From a virus: a stretch of DNA of 48,197 bases. The stretch is taken from the IMG/VR virus record IMGVR_UViG_3300038428_000157, positions 1 to 48,197 of that record. One strand, 5' to 3'. A program made the position numbers and the translations under genes. The notes under the pieces are model-generated. The model was not told where the DNA came from, made no database searches, and saw nothing but the letters and a program-made list of their open reading frames with translations. The first letter of the stretch is position 1. Each line of letters starts with the position of its first letter. Of this stretch, positions 24,618-32,621 are shown piece after piece.

Positions 24618-26498
24618 TTACTTCTGAGGAGTGGCCTTCTTGAGCCTATCTATCTCGTCCTGAATCGTCTGTTCTGTGAACGGCTCTTCCTTCAGGAACC
24701 GCCTCTTGAGGTCTTCGATTCCCTCTTCGAGTTCTTCTATCCTCTCATCAACATCCTGTTCTCCCTTGGTGAAGATGTCGCCCTCTGCTTCTAGCGGTCT
24801 CTCTCCCTCTGGCGCAGTTTCTTTTCCTAACTCAGACCCCGGTTGGCCGGGTCTTGAAGCCATCTCACGGTCTGGACTACCGAAGGTTGGAGTCCCTTCT
24901 CTAGTCATTCCCTGCCCACCCACACCTGCCATCGGTGGAACGGTTTCGCCTAACTCTTCAGTCAACTCATCTTCATCTATAGGCTCGAAGCCTAGTGCCT
25001 TTCTCACTTCATCTCTGGTGAGGATGCGGCTTGCATACAGAGGCATATAGGTCTTGGCCTTGTCCTCAAGGGAGTCCTCTTTGACTGGCTTCCAGATGAA
25101 CTTCGGAACGTCATACTCATGGATGAGTTCGTCGGCCACTTTGCCATACAGAGACCTCATGACCATTATCATCACCGTCCTCTCTAGTTGGCTGTTGAGG
25201 GACTGGCGATTGCTGTTGATGAATGTGAAGTATCCTCTCTCTACTGTCTGGGCTGTTGCCCTGTTCAGACCCGCAGGGTCGGTGAAGAACTTCGGCACTG
25301 AGAGAGCGTAGGTTCTCATGTTGTGGAGCCATTGAAGCCAGAAGGATGTAGACTGCATTCTGTCAATGGGTGGGTTGATTGGCTCTACATGGATTGGGGT
25401 AGCGGCTCTGACTACGATGGACTGTCCCGGCTGGCTAGTCTGGAAGTATTTCCTCACTGCTTGATACTGTGCCGTAGTCACTTCCTGTCCCATTATGCCT
25501 TGGTCATTCATGCCAACATGGACTAGGAACATGGGCTTCAGGAAGACGTTCATGATGGCTCCCATCGTCTCTTCATAGTTCTTCATGAGTTCCTGATGGA
25601 AGAGGATGGGGCGTAGCATTGAGACACCGTAGACCGATTCATACGTCCATGAAGTGGGCATATAGCGGAGATGAATCATCTCATCTGCTAGGAAGGTGAC
25701 TAGAGGGAACACATAGTATTGGACGTATCCAAGGATGGTTCCATAGGCATCCCTTCTGACCCGCATATACATGGGGTCAAGGGGCTTGAATCGGGTAATC
25801 TCTCCGTAGGGATTCTCCAATTTGTGGGTAGGATACATCTTGTTGTGCCTATCCGCGATGTCCACTCTGTCTGTCCACCAATAACTGTCCTGTCCGTTCT
25901 TGCCTTCGACCTCATAAGAAATTCTGAGAGCCTGAAGGTCGTGGCCAGTTTCGTGACAATACCAAGTTCTGACGACCTCAGTATACGAGTTGCCGAAGAC
26001 TAGCATATCCTTCACCATTATCTTCAGAAGGTTGAGGAAATCGTGCCTATCAAGAAATTGCTTGATGTCCTTAATCACAGTAGGCAGAGGATAGTCTAGT
26101 TCGTAGCCTTGAGAGATGGTCATCTGGGTGTGGAAGTCTATCGTGGCCCTAATGAAAGGCTCCTGAACGTAGTATTGCTTGTATTTCTGGTAGTCTTCTG
26201 TCGGGACTGCACCCCATATCTTCTCCCATACAGCAACGTAAGGATAGACTGTGAACCCAAGTCCAAGTCCGGGCAGTTCCTTAGTCGCATACTCTTCCCA
26301 AGCAAAGTCTCTCCACCAAGCCTCACCCCTCTCTATCTGTCCAATCTGCGTTTCGATAGGTGGTTTGTATGAGGCGGATAGGGTGGGGTCGTCCAGACTC
26401 CTTGGAGAACCTGTTTGCCTTGGGCCGATTATCCTAGTCGCTCGTAACGCACGAATAACGGCGTTCTCGTCCTGACTGGAATCTTGTGCCGCAGACAT
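24618..26498 (-). CDS. portal protein
   Basis: This 626-residue protein has a typical portal layout. An N-terminal arm is followed by a wing region with KIWGAVPTEDYQ, YKQYYVQEPFIRATIDFH and MLVFGNSYTEVVR. After a large beta-rich middle come a stem/clip with FFTDPAGLNRATAQTVERGYF and a Glu/Lys-rich C-terminal coiled coil. Phage portals commonly show the GNSYxE and PxxLxRATAxxxxR patterns. It forms the dodecameric ring at the capsid vertex and docks the terminase and tail. An ERGEAWWRDFAWEEY peptide at residues ~58-72 recurs in the gene at 35516. A TATA-like TTAAATA lies 37 bases before the ATG. Confidence 0.85.
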   Translation of the reverse strand: MSAAQDSSQDENAVIRALRATRIIGPRQTGSPRSLDDPTLSASYKPPIETQIGQIERGEAWWRDFAWEEYATKELPGLGLGFTVYPYVAVWEKIWGAVPTEDYQKYKQYYVQEPFIRATIDFHTQMTISQGYELDYPLPTVIKDIKQFLDRHDFLNLLKIMVKDMLVFGNSYTEVVRTWYCHETGHDLQALRISYEVEGKNGQDSYWWTDRVDIADRHNKMYPTHKLENPYGEITRFKPLDPMYMRVRRDAYGTILGYVQYYVFPLVTFLADEMIHLRYMPTSWTYESVYGVSMLRPILFHQELMKNYEETMGAIMNVFLKPMFLVHVGMNDQGIMGQEVTTAQYQAVRKYFQTSQPGQSIVVRAATPIHVEPINPPIDRMQSTSFWLQWLHNMRTYALSVPKFFTDPAGLNRATAQTVERGYFTFINSNRQSLNSQLERTVMIMVMRSLYGKVADELIHEYDVPKFIWKPVKEDSLEDKAKTYMPLYASRILTRDEVRKALGFEPIDEDELTEELGETVPPMAGVGGQGMTREGTPTFGSPDREMASRPGQPGSELGKETAPEGERPLEAEGDIFTKGEQDVDERIEELEEGIEDLKRRFLKEEPFTEQTIQDEIDRLKKATPQK

Positions 26499-26671
26499 CC
26501 TTATCGAAGGTATTTAAGCGTTCTGCTCTATTTAAGGATTATCTGGGATGGGTAACTGCCATCTGCCCTCACGGAGCAGACCCACTCTCGTTTGTCTGTG
26601 GTAGCAAGAGTGCTCGAAAGTTGCTATCCATCCCAAGGCTTATATACAACCAAGCCCTTTTAAACCTTAGT
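26499..26671 (+). other. divergent promoter region with cloverleaf-like inverted repeats
   Basis: This 173-base gap separates the portal operon from the ATPase gene. It holds two TTAAATA boxes for the minus strand (26511-26517 and 26529-26535). An 8-bp perfect long-range inverted repeat (TGGGATGG 26544-26551 with CCATCCCA 26628-26635) encloses two hairpins: 26562-26580 (5 bp) and 26602-26626 (6 bp). It might be an operator complex or a small RNA of about 92 bases. Confidence 0.4.
26640..26646 (+). promoter_or_regulatory. TATA box for the ATPase gene
   Basis: TTATATA lies 32 bases before ATG 26672. The open frame continues 62 codons upstream, but the extra residues run through the portal promoter. 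Confidence 0.6.
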
Positions 26672-28681
26672 ATGAGTGACAAGTCGGTTACGAAGACCCT
26701 TGATTGGCCTAACCACCGAGTAGGTTCCTCACCTTCAGACCCCATCCGGTTTGAGGATGAAAGGGAGTTCAACCCTGCCATAAGTGAGGGATTTGAGGCG
26801 ATGGCAGACGAAGACTGCGACCTACATAACAAGCCCTACAAGGAGCATTCTCAAACCGAGTTGGATGAGGATGTCACGGAAGTCATGCCCGATGAGAAGG
26901 GAGAGGTCAATCCTATGACCGAGCCTCACGACATTGCGCCCTATGACCAAAATAAGGTGGTTGATATAGTCAACAGGATAGAGTCAACCCAAGACTATGA
27001 GACCCCAGAGGACATGGCTGTAGATGTTCAGTATCTCATTGATACAGGGGTCATCTACGAACTTCAGGGTTCCTACCAACGGCTGGCTCAGTCTATGATT
27101 GACGCTGGCCTCTGTCATGCCCAGACCACAATGCGGGAACAGCAAGACCCCTCTCAACAGTTGAATCCTACTAGCCAACAGAACGTCACACCCTTCAGTC
27201 AGGGCCAGTATATGCCGTCTGGAAGCGAGACGATTTCACCAATCATGCCTCAAGCCCCTATGAGAGAGGAAGACCCAAGCCTTTGGGTGGAGCCTTGTCC
27301 AATGTGTGAAGGCACTGGCACGAATGAAGTAAGTGGCCGTCCCTGCGATTATTGCGAAGGGAAGGGTAAGATTCCTAAATATGAAGAGGGCGGAGACATA
27401 GACGACACGACTCTAGAGGATGTGCCAGAAGACTGTGGGCCTAGTTGTTGCGACATAACGGATGAGGGCGGTTGCGATTGCGGAGATTGTGCAGGGTGTC
27501 TGGGAGACGAACCTAAAGTAGACTGGCGCGATTTGGATGAGGAACTCAAAGACCCACGCATTGGGATAGACAAAGAGAAGGGGAAGGACAAGGAGAAGTC
27601 CATGTCACCAGAGGCCCAGAAGATTTCTGGCACTGACCCCGCGAGTGTAGAGGCCAAGGAGAAGGCGAAGCCCAAACTTGAGGTTGATGTCTCTGACAAG
27701 ATTACCGTTCTAGGCAAGACGGGTTCGGGCAAGACCAACCTCATCAAAGTCCTCATTTCTGACATTCTGCCAGACTTCAAGTTCGTCATTCTGGATGCTC
27801 TTGGCAACCTCAGTGAGTATGACGGCCAGCCTAACATGGATTATCATCAGGTCACGCCTTCCGACCAAGCGACTGTGGATGAGGTAATCTACAATGCTCT
27901 CGAAGCAGGAAACTGTATGGTCGTCATGGATGAGGTAGACCGCTATTCAGCCAAGCCAGATTCGATGCTCAACGAGTTGGTGAACTTGGGTCGGAACTAT
28001 GGTGTCGGTGCTATCTTTGCGGCCAGACGCACAGCCGATGTGAATAAGGACATCTTAGCCAATTCGCCTTTCATCTTCACGTTCCAACACATCCTGCCTC
28101 AAGACCTAGACGTTCTGATTGACTGGTTCGCCCAACCTGAAGAGACCTTTAGAGACCTACAGGAGTTTGAGGCCATACTCTTCAAGGACGGTGAGCAGGT
28201 ATGGGTAGGCAAGGTTCCAGAGAAGCCAACGACCAAGCCCACTGCCAAGCCCAGACAGCCCAAGAAGCCGAAGGGTAAGGATAAGGACAAGGAGCCAGAG
28301 GATAAGGAGAAACCAAAGGAGAAGGAACCAGAGAGTAAGGAGCCAGAACCAAAGGAACCAGAGTCAAAGGAACCAGAAGCACCACCTGAAGAGAAGCCAA
28401 CAGAAGAGCCGCCCGAAGAGGAGCCGCCCGAAGAAGCCCCAAAAGAACCAACTGAAGAGAAGACTGAGGAGAAGGAAAGGGTGCAATGGTGCGCTGGATG
28501 TGGTGGGCAGTTCGAGTCTAGGAAAGACCTCTTCACCCATCAGAGACAGACAGGAGATTCAGGAACTATAGAAGGGACTGCGGAGAAAGCAGAGGAACGC
28601 CCGTTCAAGTGCGACCAATGCCCTGATGCTTACAAGTATGAAAAAGATTTTTTGAATCATATTGTAGAGAAGCACTCATAA
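26672..28681 (+). CDS. FtsK/HerA-superfamily ATPase with DnaJ-like and C2H2 zinc modules
   Basis: This 669-residue protein has an acidic N-terminal half containing the CxxCxGxG pair (CPMCEGTG ... CDYCEGKG, ~208-233) and the CGPSC ... CDCGDCAGC cluster (~255-277). A P-loop ATPase core has Walker A GKTGSGKT (~348-355) and Walker B MVVMDE (~415-420). A Lys/Pro/Glu low-complexity region (~520-600) and two C-terminal C2H2-like fingers follow. The last finger is a perfect C-x2-C-x12-H-x4-H; the first lacks a clear second histidine. HerA/FtsK ATPases pump or resect DNA. It may move or package viral DNA, or be recruited by its fingers to DNA. The zinc modules are shared with the JAMM protein at 20666. 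Confidence 0.75.
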   Translation: MSDKSVTKTLDWPNHRVGSSPSDPIRFEDEREFNPAISEGFEAMADEDCDLHNKPYKEHSQTELDEDVTEVMPDEKGEVNPMTEPHDIAPYDQNKVVDIVNRIESTQDYETPEDMAVDVQYLIDTGVIYELQGSYQRLAQSMIDAGLCHAQTTMREQQDPSQQLNPTSQQNVTPFSQGQYMPSGSETISPIMPQAPMREEDPSLWVEPCPMCEGTGTNEVSGRPCDYCEGKGKIPKYEEGGDIDDTTLEDVPEDCGPSCCDITDEGGCDCGDCAGCLGDEPKVDWRDLDEELKDPRIGIDKEKGKDKEKSMSPEAQKISGTDPASVEAKEKAKPKLEVDVSDKITVLGKTGSGKTNLIKVLISDILPDFKFVILDALGNLSEYDGQPNMDYHQVTPSDQATVDEVIYNALEAGNCMVVMDEVDRYSAKPDSMLNELVNLGRNYGVGAIFAARRTADVNKDILANSPFIFTFQHILPQDLDVLIDWFAQPEETFRDLQEFEAILFKDGEQVWVGKVPEKPTTKPTAKPRQPKKPKGKDKDKEPEDKEKPKEKEPESKEPEPKEPESKEPEAPPEEKPTEEPPEEEPPEEAPKEPTEEKTEEKERVQWCAGCGGQFESRKDLFTHQRQTGDSGTIEGTAEKAEERPFKCDQCPDAYKYEKDFLNHIVEKHS

Positions 28682-28683
28682 CT

Positions 28684-28691
28684 CTTAAATA
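28684..28691 (+). promoter_or_regulatory. TATA box for the HNH gene
   Basis: CTTAAATA begins 32 bases before ATG 28716. Confidence 0.65.
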
Positions 28692-28715
28692 CTAGAGTCA
28701 CCCTTCATATACTTG

Positions 28716-29207
28716 ATGTCTAATTGTAGAGTATGCGGAGCAGTCCTAACTTCTGCCAATTGGTGGAAGGGAATGCAAAGACATAACAACAAAATGTGCA
28801 ACTCATGTAACTCGAAGAAGACTATTGCTTACCGTAAGAATCGTTATAAGGATGACACAGAGTTTCGTGGCCATGAATGTGCGAGAGGTAAAAGGTCTAG
28901 AGATAAACTCAAACTTGAGACTTTTATTCACTACTCTGGAACCAATCCACCCCAATGTGCCAATCTCTTTGGAGAGCATAAGGAACCTTACACAACGATT
29001 GCCGCTTTAACTATTGACCACATTGATGACAATGGAGCAGAAGAGAGAGAACGAATCTTCCATAACAAACATAAAGCAGGAATTGACTTTTACAGGTGGC
29101 TCCGAAAGAACGGCTACCCAGAGGGATACCAAGTATTGTGCTTCAACTGTCAATGGATAAAGAGAGACAAAGACTTAAAAGGTAGGATACCTCAATTACT
29201 TAGTTGA
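28716..29207 (+). CDS. HNH endonuclease (probable homing nuclease)
   Basis: This 163-residue protein has an N-terminal zinc knuckle (CRVCG ... CNSC) and an HNH core LTIDHIDDNG (~103-112). It ends with GYPEGYQVLCFNCQW-K (~136-152). It is paralogous to the decayed gene at 11363 but keeps the DH active-site pair. The gene is AT-rich, has its own TATA box, and sits at the end of a long operon gene, as free-standing homing endonucleases do. ATG 28716 is favoured over TTG 28713 by spacing. Confidence 0.85.
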   Translation: MSNCRVCGAVLTSANWWKGMQRHNNKMCNSCNSKKTIAYRKNRYKDDTEFRGHECARGKRSRDKLKLETFIHYSGTNPPQCANLFGEHKEPYTTIAALTIDHIDDNGAEERERIFHNKHKAGIDFYRWLRKNGYPEGYQVLCFNCQWIKRDKDLKGRIPQLLS

Positions 29208-29212
29208 CAAGC

Positions 29213-29449
29213 ATGGACAGCACTGATGCGTTTGTTCTCGCTACTGCCTTTGTGTTCGGTCTCGTCTATGCTCTCATAGAACTTACTTTCGTTCACGCGC
29301 CCACCTACCTTTCCTTTGCTCTTGGCCTTGTTTTGGTAGGTGTAGCATACATAAATTATGAATGGAAGTTGTGGGGAGCAAGCATTTTGGTTGCCACCGT
29401 TACAACCATCCTTGCCTACAACCTTTGGGAATACATTCTGAGGCTGTAG
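29213..29449 (+). CDS. small membrane protein with three helices
   Basis: This 78-residue protein is almost wholly hydrophobic, with three predicted membrane segments (~6-27, ~32-50, ~54-74). ATG 29213 lies 37 bases after a TTAAAA sequence; TTG 29204 would add three residues. The function is unknown. Confidence 0.6.
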   Translation: MDSTDAFVLATAFVFGLVYALIELTFVHAPTYLSFALGLVLVGVAYINYEWKLWGASILVATVTTILAYNLWEYILRL

Positions 29450-29450
29450 A

Positions 29451-29467
29451 AATGCTTATAAGGCATT
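29451..29467 (+). promoter_or_regulatory. TATA box framed by an inverted repeat
   Basis: AATGC (29451-29455) and GCATT (29463-29467) flank the TATA box CTTATAAG for the gene at 29485 (start 29 bases after TTATAA). A symmetric frame around a TATA box could be a repressor site. Confidence 0.5.
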
Positions 29468-29484
29468 GAAGTGAGACTCTATTC

Positions 29485-29703
29485 ATGGACAAACGGACAC
29501 TGAGAGCGAGAATCGAGAAGAAGGACATCTCGAAGAACGAAATCGCCCAAGTGATAAAGAGGCCGATACCACCCTGTATATGCGGAAGACCTGCCTATAG
29601 ATTGAATGAAAATTACCCTTCAGTGTGTAGTCAATGTAATGAACCTGATGGAGTTTGTGAATGCAAACCTGTTGACGAAAAGACGAAGACGCTAATATCC
29701 TAG
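29485..29703 (+). CDS. small zinc-binding protein
   Basis: This 72-residue protein has a basic N-terminus, then CICG (~31-34) and CSQC ... CEC (~48-60). A single zinc site is likely. It ends with a four-base overlap with the convergent nucleotidyltransferase gene. The function is unknown. Confidence 0.65.
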   Translation: MDKRTLRARIEKKDISKNEIAQVIKRPIPPCICGRPAYRLNENYPSVCSQCNEPDGVCECKPVDEKTKTLIS

Positions 29704-30320
29704 AGGCCGTTTCCCTCTAAGTCTTCCAGCCTTGCATTGAGAAGTATCCCTCTCAGCACATCTTCTGGAAGTCGTTCCTCTAAGGTTGAGATTTTGTAGG
29801 CTTCGTCAAGGGACTTGAGCAGTGGGTCTATCTCAGACCGATTGCCTTTGTATGGCTCGAAGAAGAGGTTCCCTGTGTTGAGATAGGAGATTCCCATTCT
29901 CAGCAGTCGTAGTATCATGTTGACCTTCTTGGGTCTGAAGTCTAGTTCGTCCTGATAGAGTTTGACGTTGTGGACGGCCATCCCTCTGCAAGAATGGTAG
30001 AGGTTTCTAGGCGGGTGCTTCGTGAAGAGGTCAACCAGTTCCTTGTGGACAGGGCTAGTCTGTTCCACGATTGGAGACATCACACCTATGACGAAGTTGA
30101 GGTTGCCCTTTAGCAGTTGGTTCACTACGGTCTGTATCTCATGTCGGGCTATGTCTCTATTGCTCTCCTTGTGAGGCTCGAAGAAACTTCGTATCCCACC
30201 CGTCCCTCTGAGCAAATCTAGGGTCGGGGTCTGGTAGCATTCAAAGACATCCGTATCGGAACCCTTATGTTCCATACTCCATATGTGAGCACCTGTCACT
30301 GTTTTGAACAGCACTTTCAT
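29700..30320 (-). CDS. RlaP-like nucleotidyltransferase
   Basis: This 206-residue protein has the Pol-beta superfamily signature G-x-H-x-W-S-x5-GSDTDVF (residues ~10-27), which corresponds to the GSxxYGTxxxxSDxD motif of the RlaP-type family. A helical C-terminal part includes HSCRGMAVHN (~109-118) and LNTGNLFFEPY. Members are thought to transfer nucleotides to RNA or small molecules, often in phages and near RNA ligases; no RNA ligase is visible here. It is the 3'-most gene of the minus-strand array. Confidence 0.75.
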   Translation of the reverse strand: MKVLFKTVTGAHIWSMEHKGSDTDVFECYQTPTLDLLRGTGGIRSFFEPHKESNRDIARHEIQTVVNQLLKGNLNFVIGVMSPIVEQTSPVHKELVDLFTKHPPRNLYHSCRGMAVHNVKLYQDELDFRPKKVNMILRLLRMGISYLNTGNLFFEPYKGNRSEIDPLLKSLDEAYKISTLEERLPEDVLRGILLNARLEDLEGNGL

Positions 30321-30327
30321 GCTTCAT

Positions 30328-30549
30328 TCAACCTCTGAATCTGTTGTTGCACCTGTAGTAAGCAGAGACGAGACCACACTTCGGGCAGATGGTAAGCGGT
30401 ATCGGGTCTCCCCAGAGTTTGACCTCTCGACCTTTGAAGACATGGACACCGTTCTTGCCATGCGGTGGCATACATTCAGGAAGTCCATCCTTCAGCCTTG
30501 CTCCATGTTGGTGGCTGGCTATCGTGCATTCCTTATGGGGTTGGCTCAT
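30328..30549 (-). CDS. small Cys/His-rich protein
   Basis: This 73-residue protein has CPKCG near the C-terminus and scattered His/Cys residues upstream (ECTIASHQH, ECMPPHGK), consistent with one or two zinc sites. The ATG at 30549 overlaps the upstream stop (ATGA); the upstream ATG at 30573 is less likely. The function is unknown. Confidence 0.6.
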   Translation of the reverse strand: MSQPHKECTIASHQHGARLKDGLPECMPPHGKNGVHVFKGREVKLWGDPIPLTICPKCGLVSAYYRCNNRFRG

Positions 30550-30779
30550 GGTGTATCTCCTGTCCACAACCAATAGGCAATCTCAAAGACCACGATTGAA
30601 CTACCAATTATCAAGCCAATCATTCCAAGTAAGACGAGTAGGCCAATCGCAATTGGCCATCCTGCTAAGAGTATAGTCGCTCCTTCGCTAATGCCTATCA
30701 GAAAGGCAACAGTCAATATCTTCCGAAGGTAGTTCCAAAGGTTACTCTCAGGTATCGGGGCAGGGTCTCCGAGACTCAT
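30546..30779 (-). CDS. small membrane protein
   Basis: This 77-residue protein has two strong hydrophobic helices (~20-42 and ~45-72) after a short polar N-terminus. It is ATGA-coupled on both sides. The function is unknown. Confidence 0.65.
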   Translation of the reverse strand: MSLGDPAPIPESNLWNYLRKILTVAFLIGISEGATILLAGWPIAIGLLVLLGMIGLIIGSSIVVFEIAYWLWTGDTP

Positions 30780-30883
30780 CTCTTCTTCTCCCCTTCATGC
30801 GTTCTTTGTTCTAGAAGATGTTGATGCGAAGTATGCCTACGCTTCTTGATGACGTTCCACTTCTTGCGTCTTGCGAAGGTCAT
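30776..30883 (-). CDS. tiny basic protein (35 aa)
   Basis: A short open frame encodes about 35 residues, very rich in Arg, Lys and His (MTFARRKKWNVIKKRRH...). It overlaps its neighbours by ATGA at both ends, which is strong support for translation in this operon. A nucleic-acid-binding role is plausible. Confidence 0.6.
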   Translation of the reverse strand: MTFARRKKWNVIKKRRHTSHQHLLEQRTHEGEKKR

Positions 30884-31101
30884 TTAGAAGAGAACTCCGT
30901 TACCATCCAAAGGATGAAACTAACCGCACAGACTTCTGCTATGATGACTAGGCTTCCAACATCGAAGTTCCATGCAAGGGCAATCAGAGCCAACCATGCT
31001 AGGAATGTCACTGCTAGGGTTAGGAATGATGCAAAGAACAGCACGAAGAAACCCATGCTCCATGTCCACTTCGTCTTCAACTTTGGTGCGGGTATTGCCA
31101 T
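30880..31101 (-). CDS. small two-helix membrane protein
   Basis: This 73-residue protein has two adjacent membrane segments (~18-40 and ~43-66). ATG 31101 is supported by a TATA-like CTAAATA (31125-31131) 30 bases upstream, inside the RNase H gene; the open frame extends further but without promoter support. The function is unknown. Confidence 0.65.
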   Translation of the reverse strand: MAIPAPKLKTKWTWSMGFFVLFFASFLTLAVTFLAWLALIALAWNFDVGSLVIIAEVCAVSFILWMVTEFSSK

Positions 31102-31105
31102 ATCA

Positions 31106-31564
31106 CTACCCTCTCCTCTGCGGGTATTTAGGTGTTTTCCCTGTGGCTCTACAGTAGTCTTTGTAGACCTGTTCCGTGATAGCATCGGCCTCTTCGTTCT
31201 CTTCTCTGGGTATCCATTGGAACTTGAGGTTGGCGAACCTGTCTCTCATGGCCTTGGCCTTGAGATAGAACTCCAAGTAGTATCCCTTCACGGCTTTCCA
31301 TTCACCCGACATCTGCTTGGCCAGCACTTGGGAGTCGGTGTAGACAATAATCTCCCTATACGATAGACACTTCCTTTCTAGAGTGTCTAAAGCATCGAGC
31401 AAAGCCCGATACTCGCTGACGTTGCTCGACATACCCTGTCCCTCACCTATGAAACCCGCACCCCTGTAGATTTGCTTCTTGCCATCTCTTATGATGCAAG
31501 CGTAAGTCCCTACTCCGTTAGGGTTCTTCTCTGCACACATTCCATCTATGAATACTGTTATCAT
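31106..31564 (-). CDS. rnhA: ribonuclease HI
   Basis: This 152-residue protein has all four carboxylates of the RNase H active site: D7 (VFIDG), E51 (SNVSEYRAL), D77 (VYTDSQ) and D127 (NEEADAI). It removes RNA from RNA-DNA hybrids, such as primers made by the viral primase. ATG 31564 overlaps the upstream stop (ATGA), which decides it against the longer open frame. Its location far from the replication cluster suggests separate acquisition. Confidence 0.9.
   Translation of the reverse strand: MITVFIDGMCAEKNPNGVGTYACIIRDGKKQIYRGAGFIGEGQGMSSNVSEYRALLDALDTLERKCLSYREIIVYTDSQVLAKQMSGEWKAVKGYYLEFYLKAKAMRDRFANLKFQWIPREENEEADAITEQVYKDYCRATGKTPKYPQRRG
31125..31131 (-). promoter_or_regulatory. internal TATA box for the 31101 gene
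   Basis: The minus-strand CTAAATA begins 30 bases before ATG 31101 and lies in the 3' end of the RNase H gene. Confidence 0.5.
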
Positions 31565-31866
31565 CTCTGCACTACCTCTATCACCTTGACCGACTTGAAG
31601 ATGACGCGCCATTTGTTCTCGAAGAACTTCTCCTTGCCCAAGACCTTGACAATCATCAGGTCTCCATCTGGCTTTGGTTTGACCTTGCGGTTCAAGACGA
31701 ACCCCAACACGGCTCTGGCTCCGGCCACAGTCTTGGCGGCTGAGATTCCATGCTTCCCACCATACCTCATTCGGTCTGTAGGGAGTAGGATTTGTCTGGC
31801 GTTCCCCATCCCCAGACTGTAGAAGTTGCCGCCCTTGGTGAACACGGCCTTGTAAGCGAGACTCAT
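31561..31866 (-). CDS. hypothetical basic protein (101 aa)
   Basis: This 101-residue protein is basic and beta-rich, with a Gly/Lys-rich centre and a KVLGKEKFFENKW C-terminal part. It is ATGA-coupled upstream to the ADP-ribosyltransferase-like gene and downstream to RNase HI. The family is not recognised. Confidence 0.6.
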   Translation of the reverse strand: MSLAYKAVFTKGGNFYSLGMGNARQILLPTDRMRYGGKHGISAAKTVAGARAVLGFVLNRKVKPKPDGDLMIVKVLGKEKFFENKWRVIFKSVKVIEVVQR

Positions 31867-32141
31867 GGGTAGAGCCTCATGCTGTATGGGACTTCAAACT
31901 TCCACTTCTGTTCTACAATGTGTGTGTTTACGAAGTGCTTGAGGATAAAGGCTCTGTGCCGTCTGGGGTCGGGCTTCATATCGGCTCTATCAATCTCTAA
32001 GGTGTAGACGTAGACGGTCTGGCTCCCGCTTTCGTAGGCTCGTCTGAAGCCGAACTTCCATGCGTCTCTTATGTTCTTGGTGACGAAACTTCCCTCTAGT
32101 AGACAGTTGAGTTCTTGGTCGGTTCCATGATAGACTTTCAT
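31863..32141 (-). CDS. ADP-ribosyltransferase-like small protein
   Basis: This 92-residue protein opens with MKVYHGTDQEL, close to the Y/F-HGT motif that begins the NAD-binding core of Arr-type and related ADP-ribosyltransferases. A G-x-FVTKNIRDAWKFGFRRA segment follows, at the place of the second motif, and then VYVYTLEID. The fold would be complete only if minimal; I see no clear ART-turn glutamate. It might modify a host protein or be a degenerate NAD-binding protein. It is ATGA-coupled on both sides. Confidence 0.5.
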   Translation of the reverse strand: MKVYHGTDQELNCLLEGSFVTKNIRDAWKFGFRRAYESGSQTVYVYTLEIDRADMKPDPRRHRAFILKHFVNTHIVEQKWKFEVPYSMRLYP

Positions 32142-32233
32142 GGCGGTCTAAACCCATGAACGTGACCGTAGCAATCACAGACCGCAGGAGCAGAAGAAGG
32201 GCAACCACAGGTAGGGCATCGTTTATCTATCAA
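32138..32233 (-). CDS. tiny zinc ribbon-like protein (31 aa)
   Basis: A short frame encodes about 31 residues with CPTCGC and CDCYGH, enough for one zinc site. It starts at TTG in a TTGA overlap with the upstream stop and ends in an ATGA overlap with the next gene. Confidence 0.5.
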   Translation of the reverse strand: MIDKRCPTCGCPSSAPAVCDCYGHVHGFRPP

Positions 32234-32454
32234 GGTATATCGGCCTCATAGATGATGTCTCCCTTCTCATCTGAAACCCACGCGCTCAGTATCTTCCCTA
32301 TGATGTTCTCGACTGAGGTTCCCTTCCCATCGTAGACGGGTTGGCCTATCATGCTGTGAGCAATCTCCCTTAGAGATTCAGTATCAAGGAGAATGTCGAA
32401 TGAGCCTTTGAGGTCGGTCTTTGTTTTCAGTTTGAGGGTGTGTTTGCTAATCAT
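32230..32454 (-). CDS. hypothetical protein (74 aa)
   Basis: This 74-residue alpha/beta protein has no recognised motif. It is ATGA-coupled to the upstream gene and TTGA-coupled downstream. Confidence 0.6.
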   Translation of the reverse strand: MISKHTLKLKTKTDLKGSFDILLDTESLREIAHSMIGQPVYDGKGTSVENIIGKILSAWVSDEKGDIIYEADIP

Positions 32455-32621
32455 CTTTCGGCCATCTCTTTAGCCTCTGCCATGAGGTCTTCGTATGGTG
32501 CGTAGGCTTCTATCTCGATGTCAATCTTCTTGGTCTCGGAAGGCGTGGTTGTGTCAATCGAGAAGTAGACTCTGGACTTGCTAGGCTCGTCTTTCTTCTT
32601 CCAGAACTTCAAACCTACCAA
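32451..32621 (-). CDS. hypothetical protein (about 56 aa)
   Basis: A short gene encodes a charged beta-strand/helix protein (SRVYFSIDTTTPSETKK, then an EIEAYAPYEDLMAEAKEMAER helix). The stop forms ATGA with the next gene. TTG 32621 overlaps the previous stop; TTG 32612 is an alternative start. It is unrecognised. Confidence 0.5.
   Translation of the reverse strand: MVGLKFWKKKDEPSKSRVYFSIDTTTPSETKKIDIEIEAYAPYEDLMAEAKEMAER

Noticed and set aside
26544-26635. tRNA-like acceptor stem of 7-8 bp
   Set aside because: There is no T-arm with a TTCRA loop before the 3' strand, and the anticodon-like hairpin has a nine-base loop, so it is not a tRNA.
24618-28681. Large terminase in the portal region
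   Set aside because: The only ATPase nearby (26672) has FtsK/HerA-type features and no terminase nuclease domain; no terminase is visible in the window.
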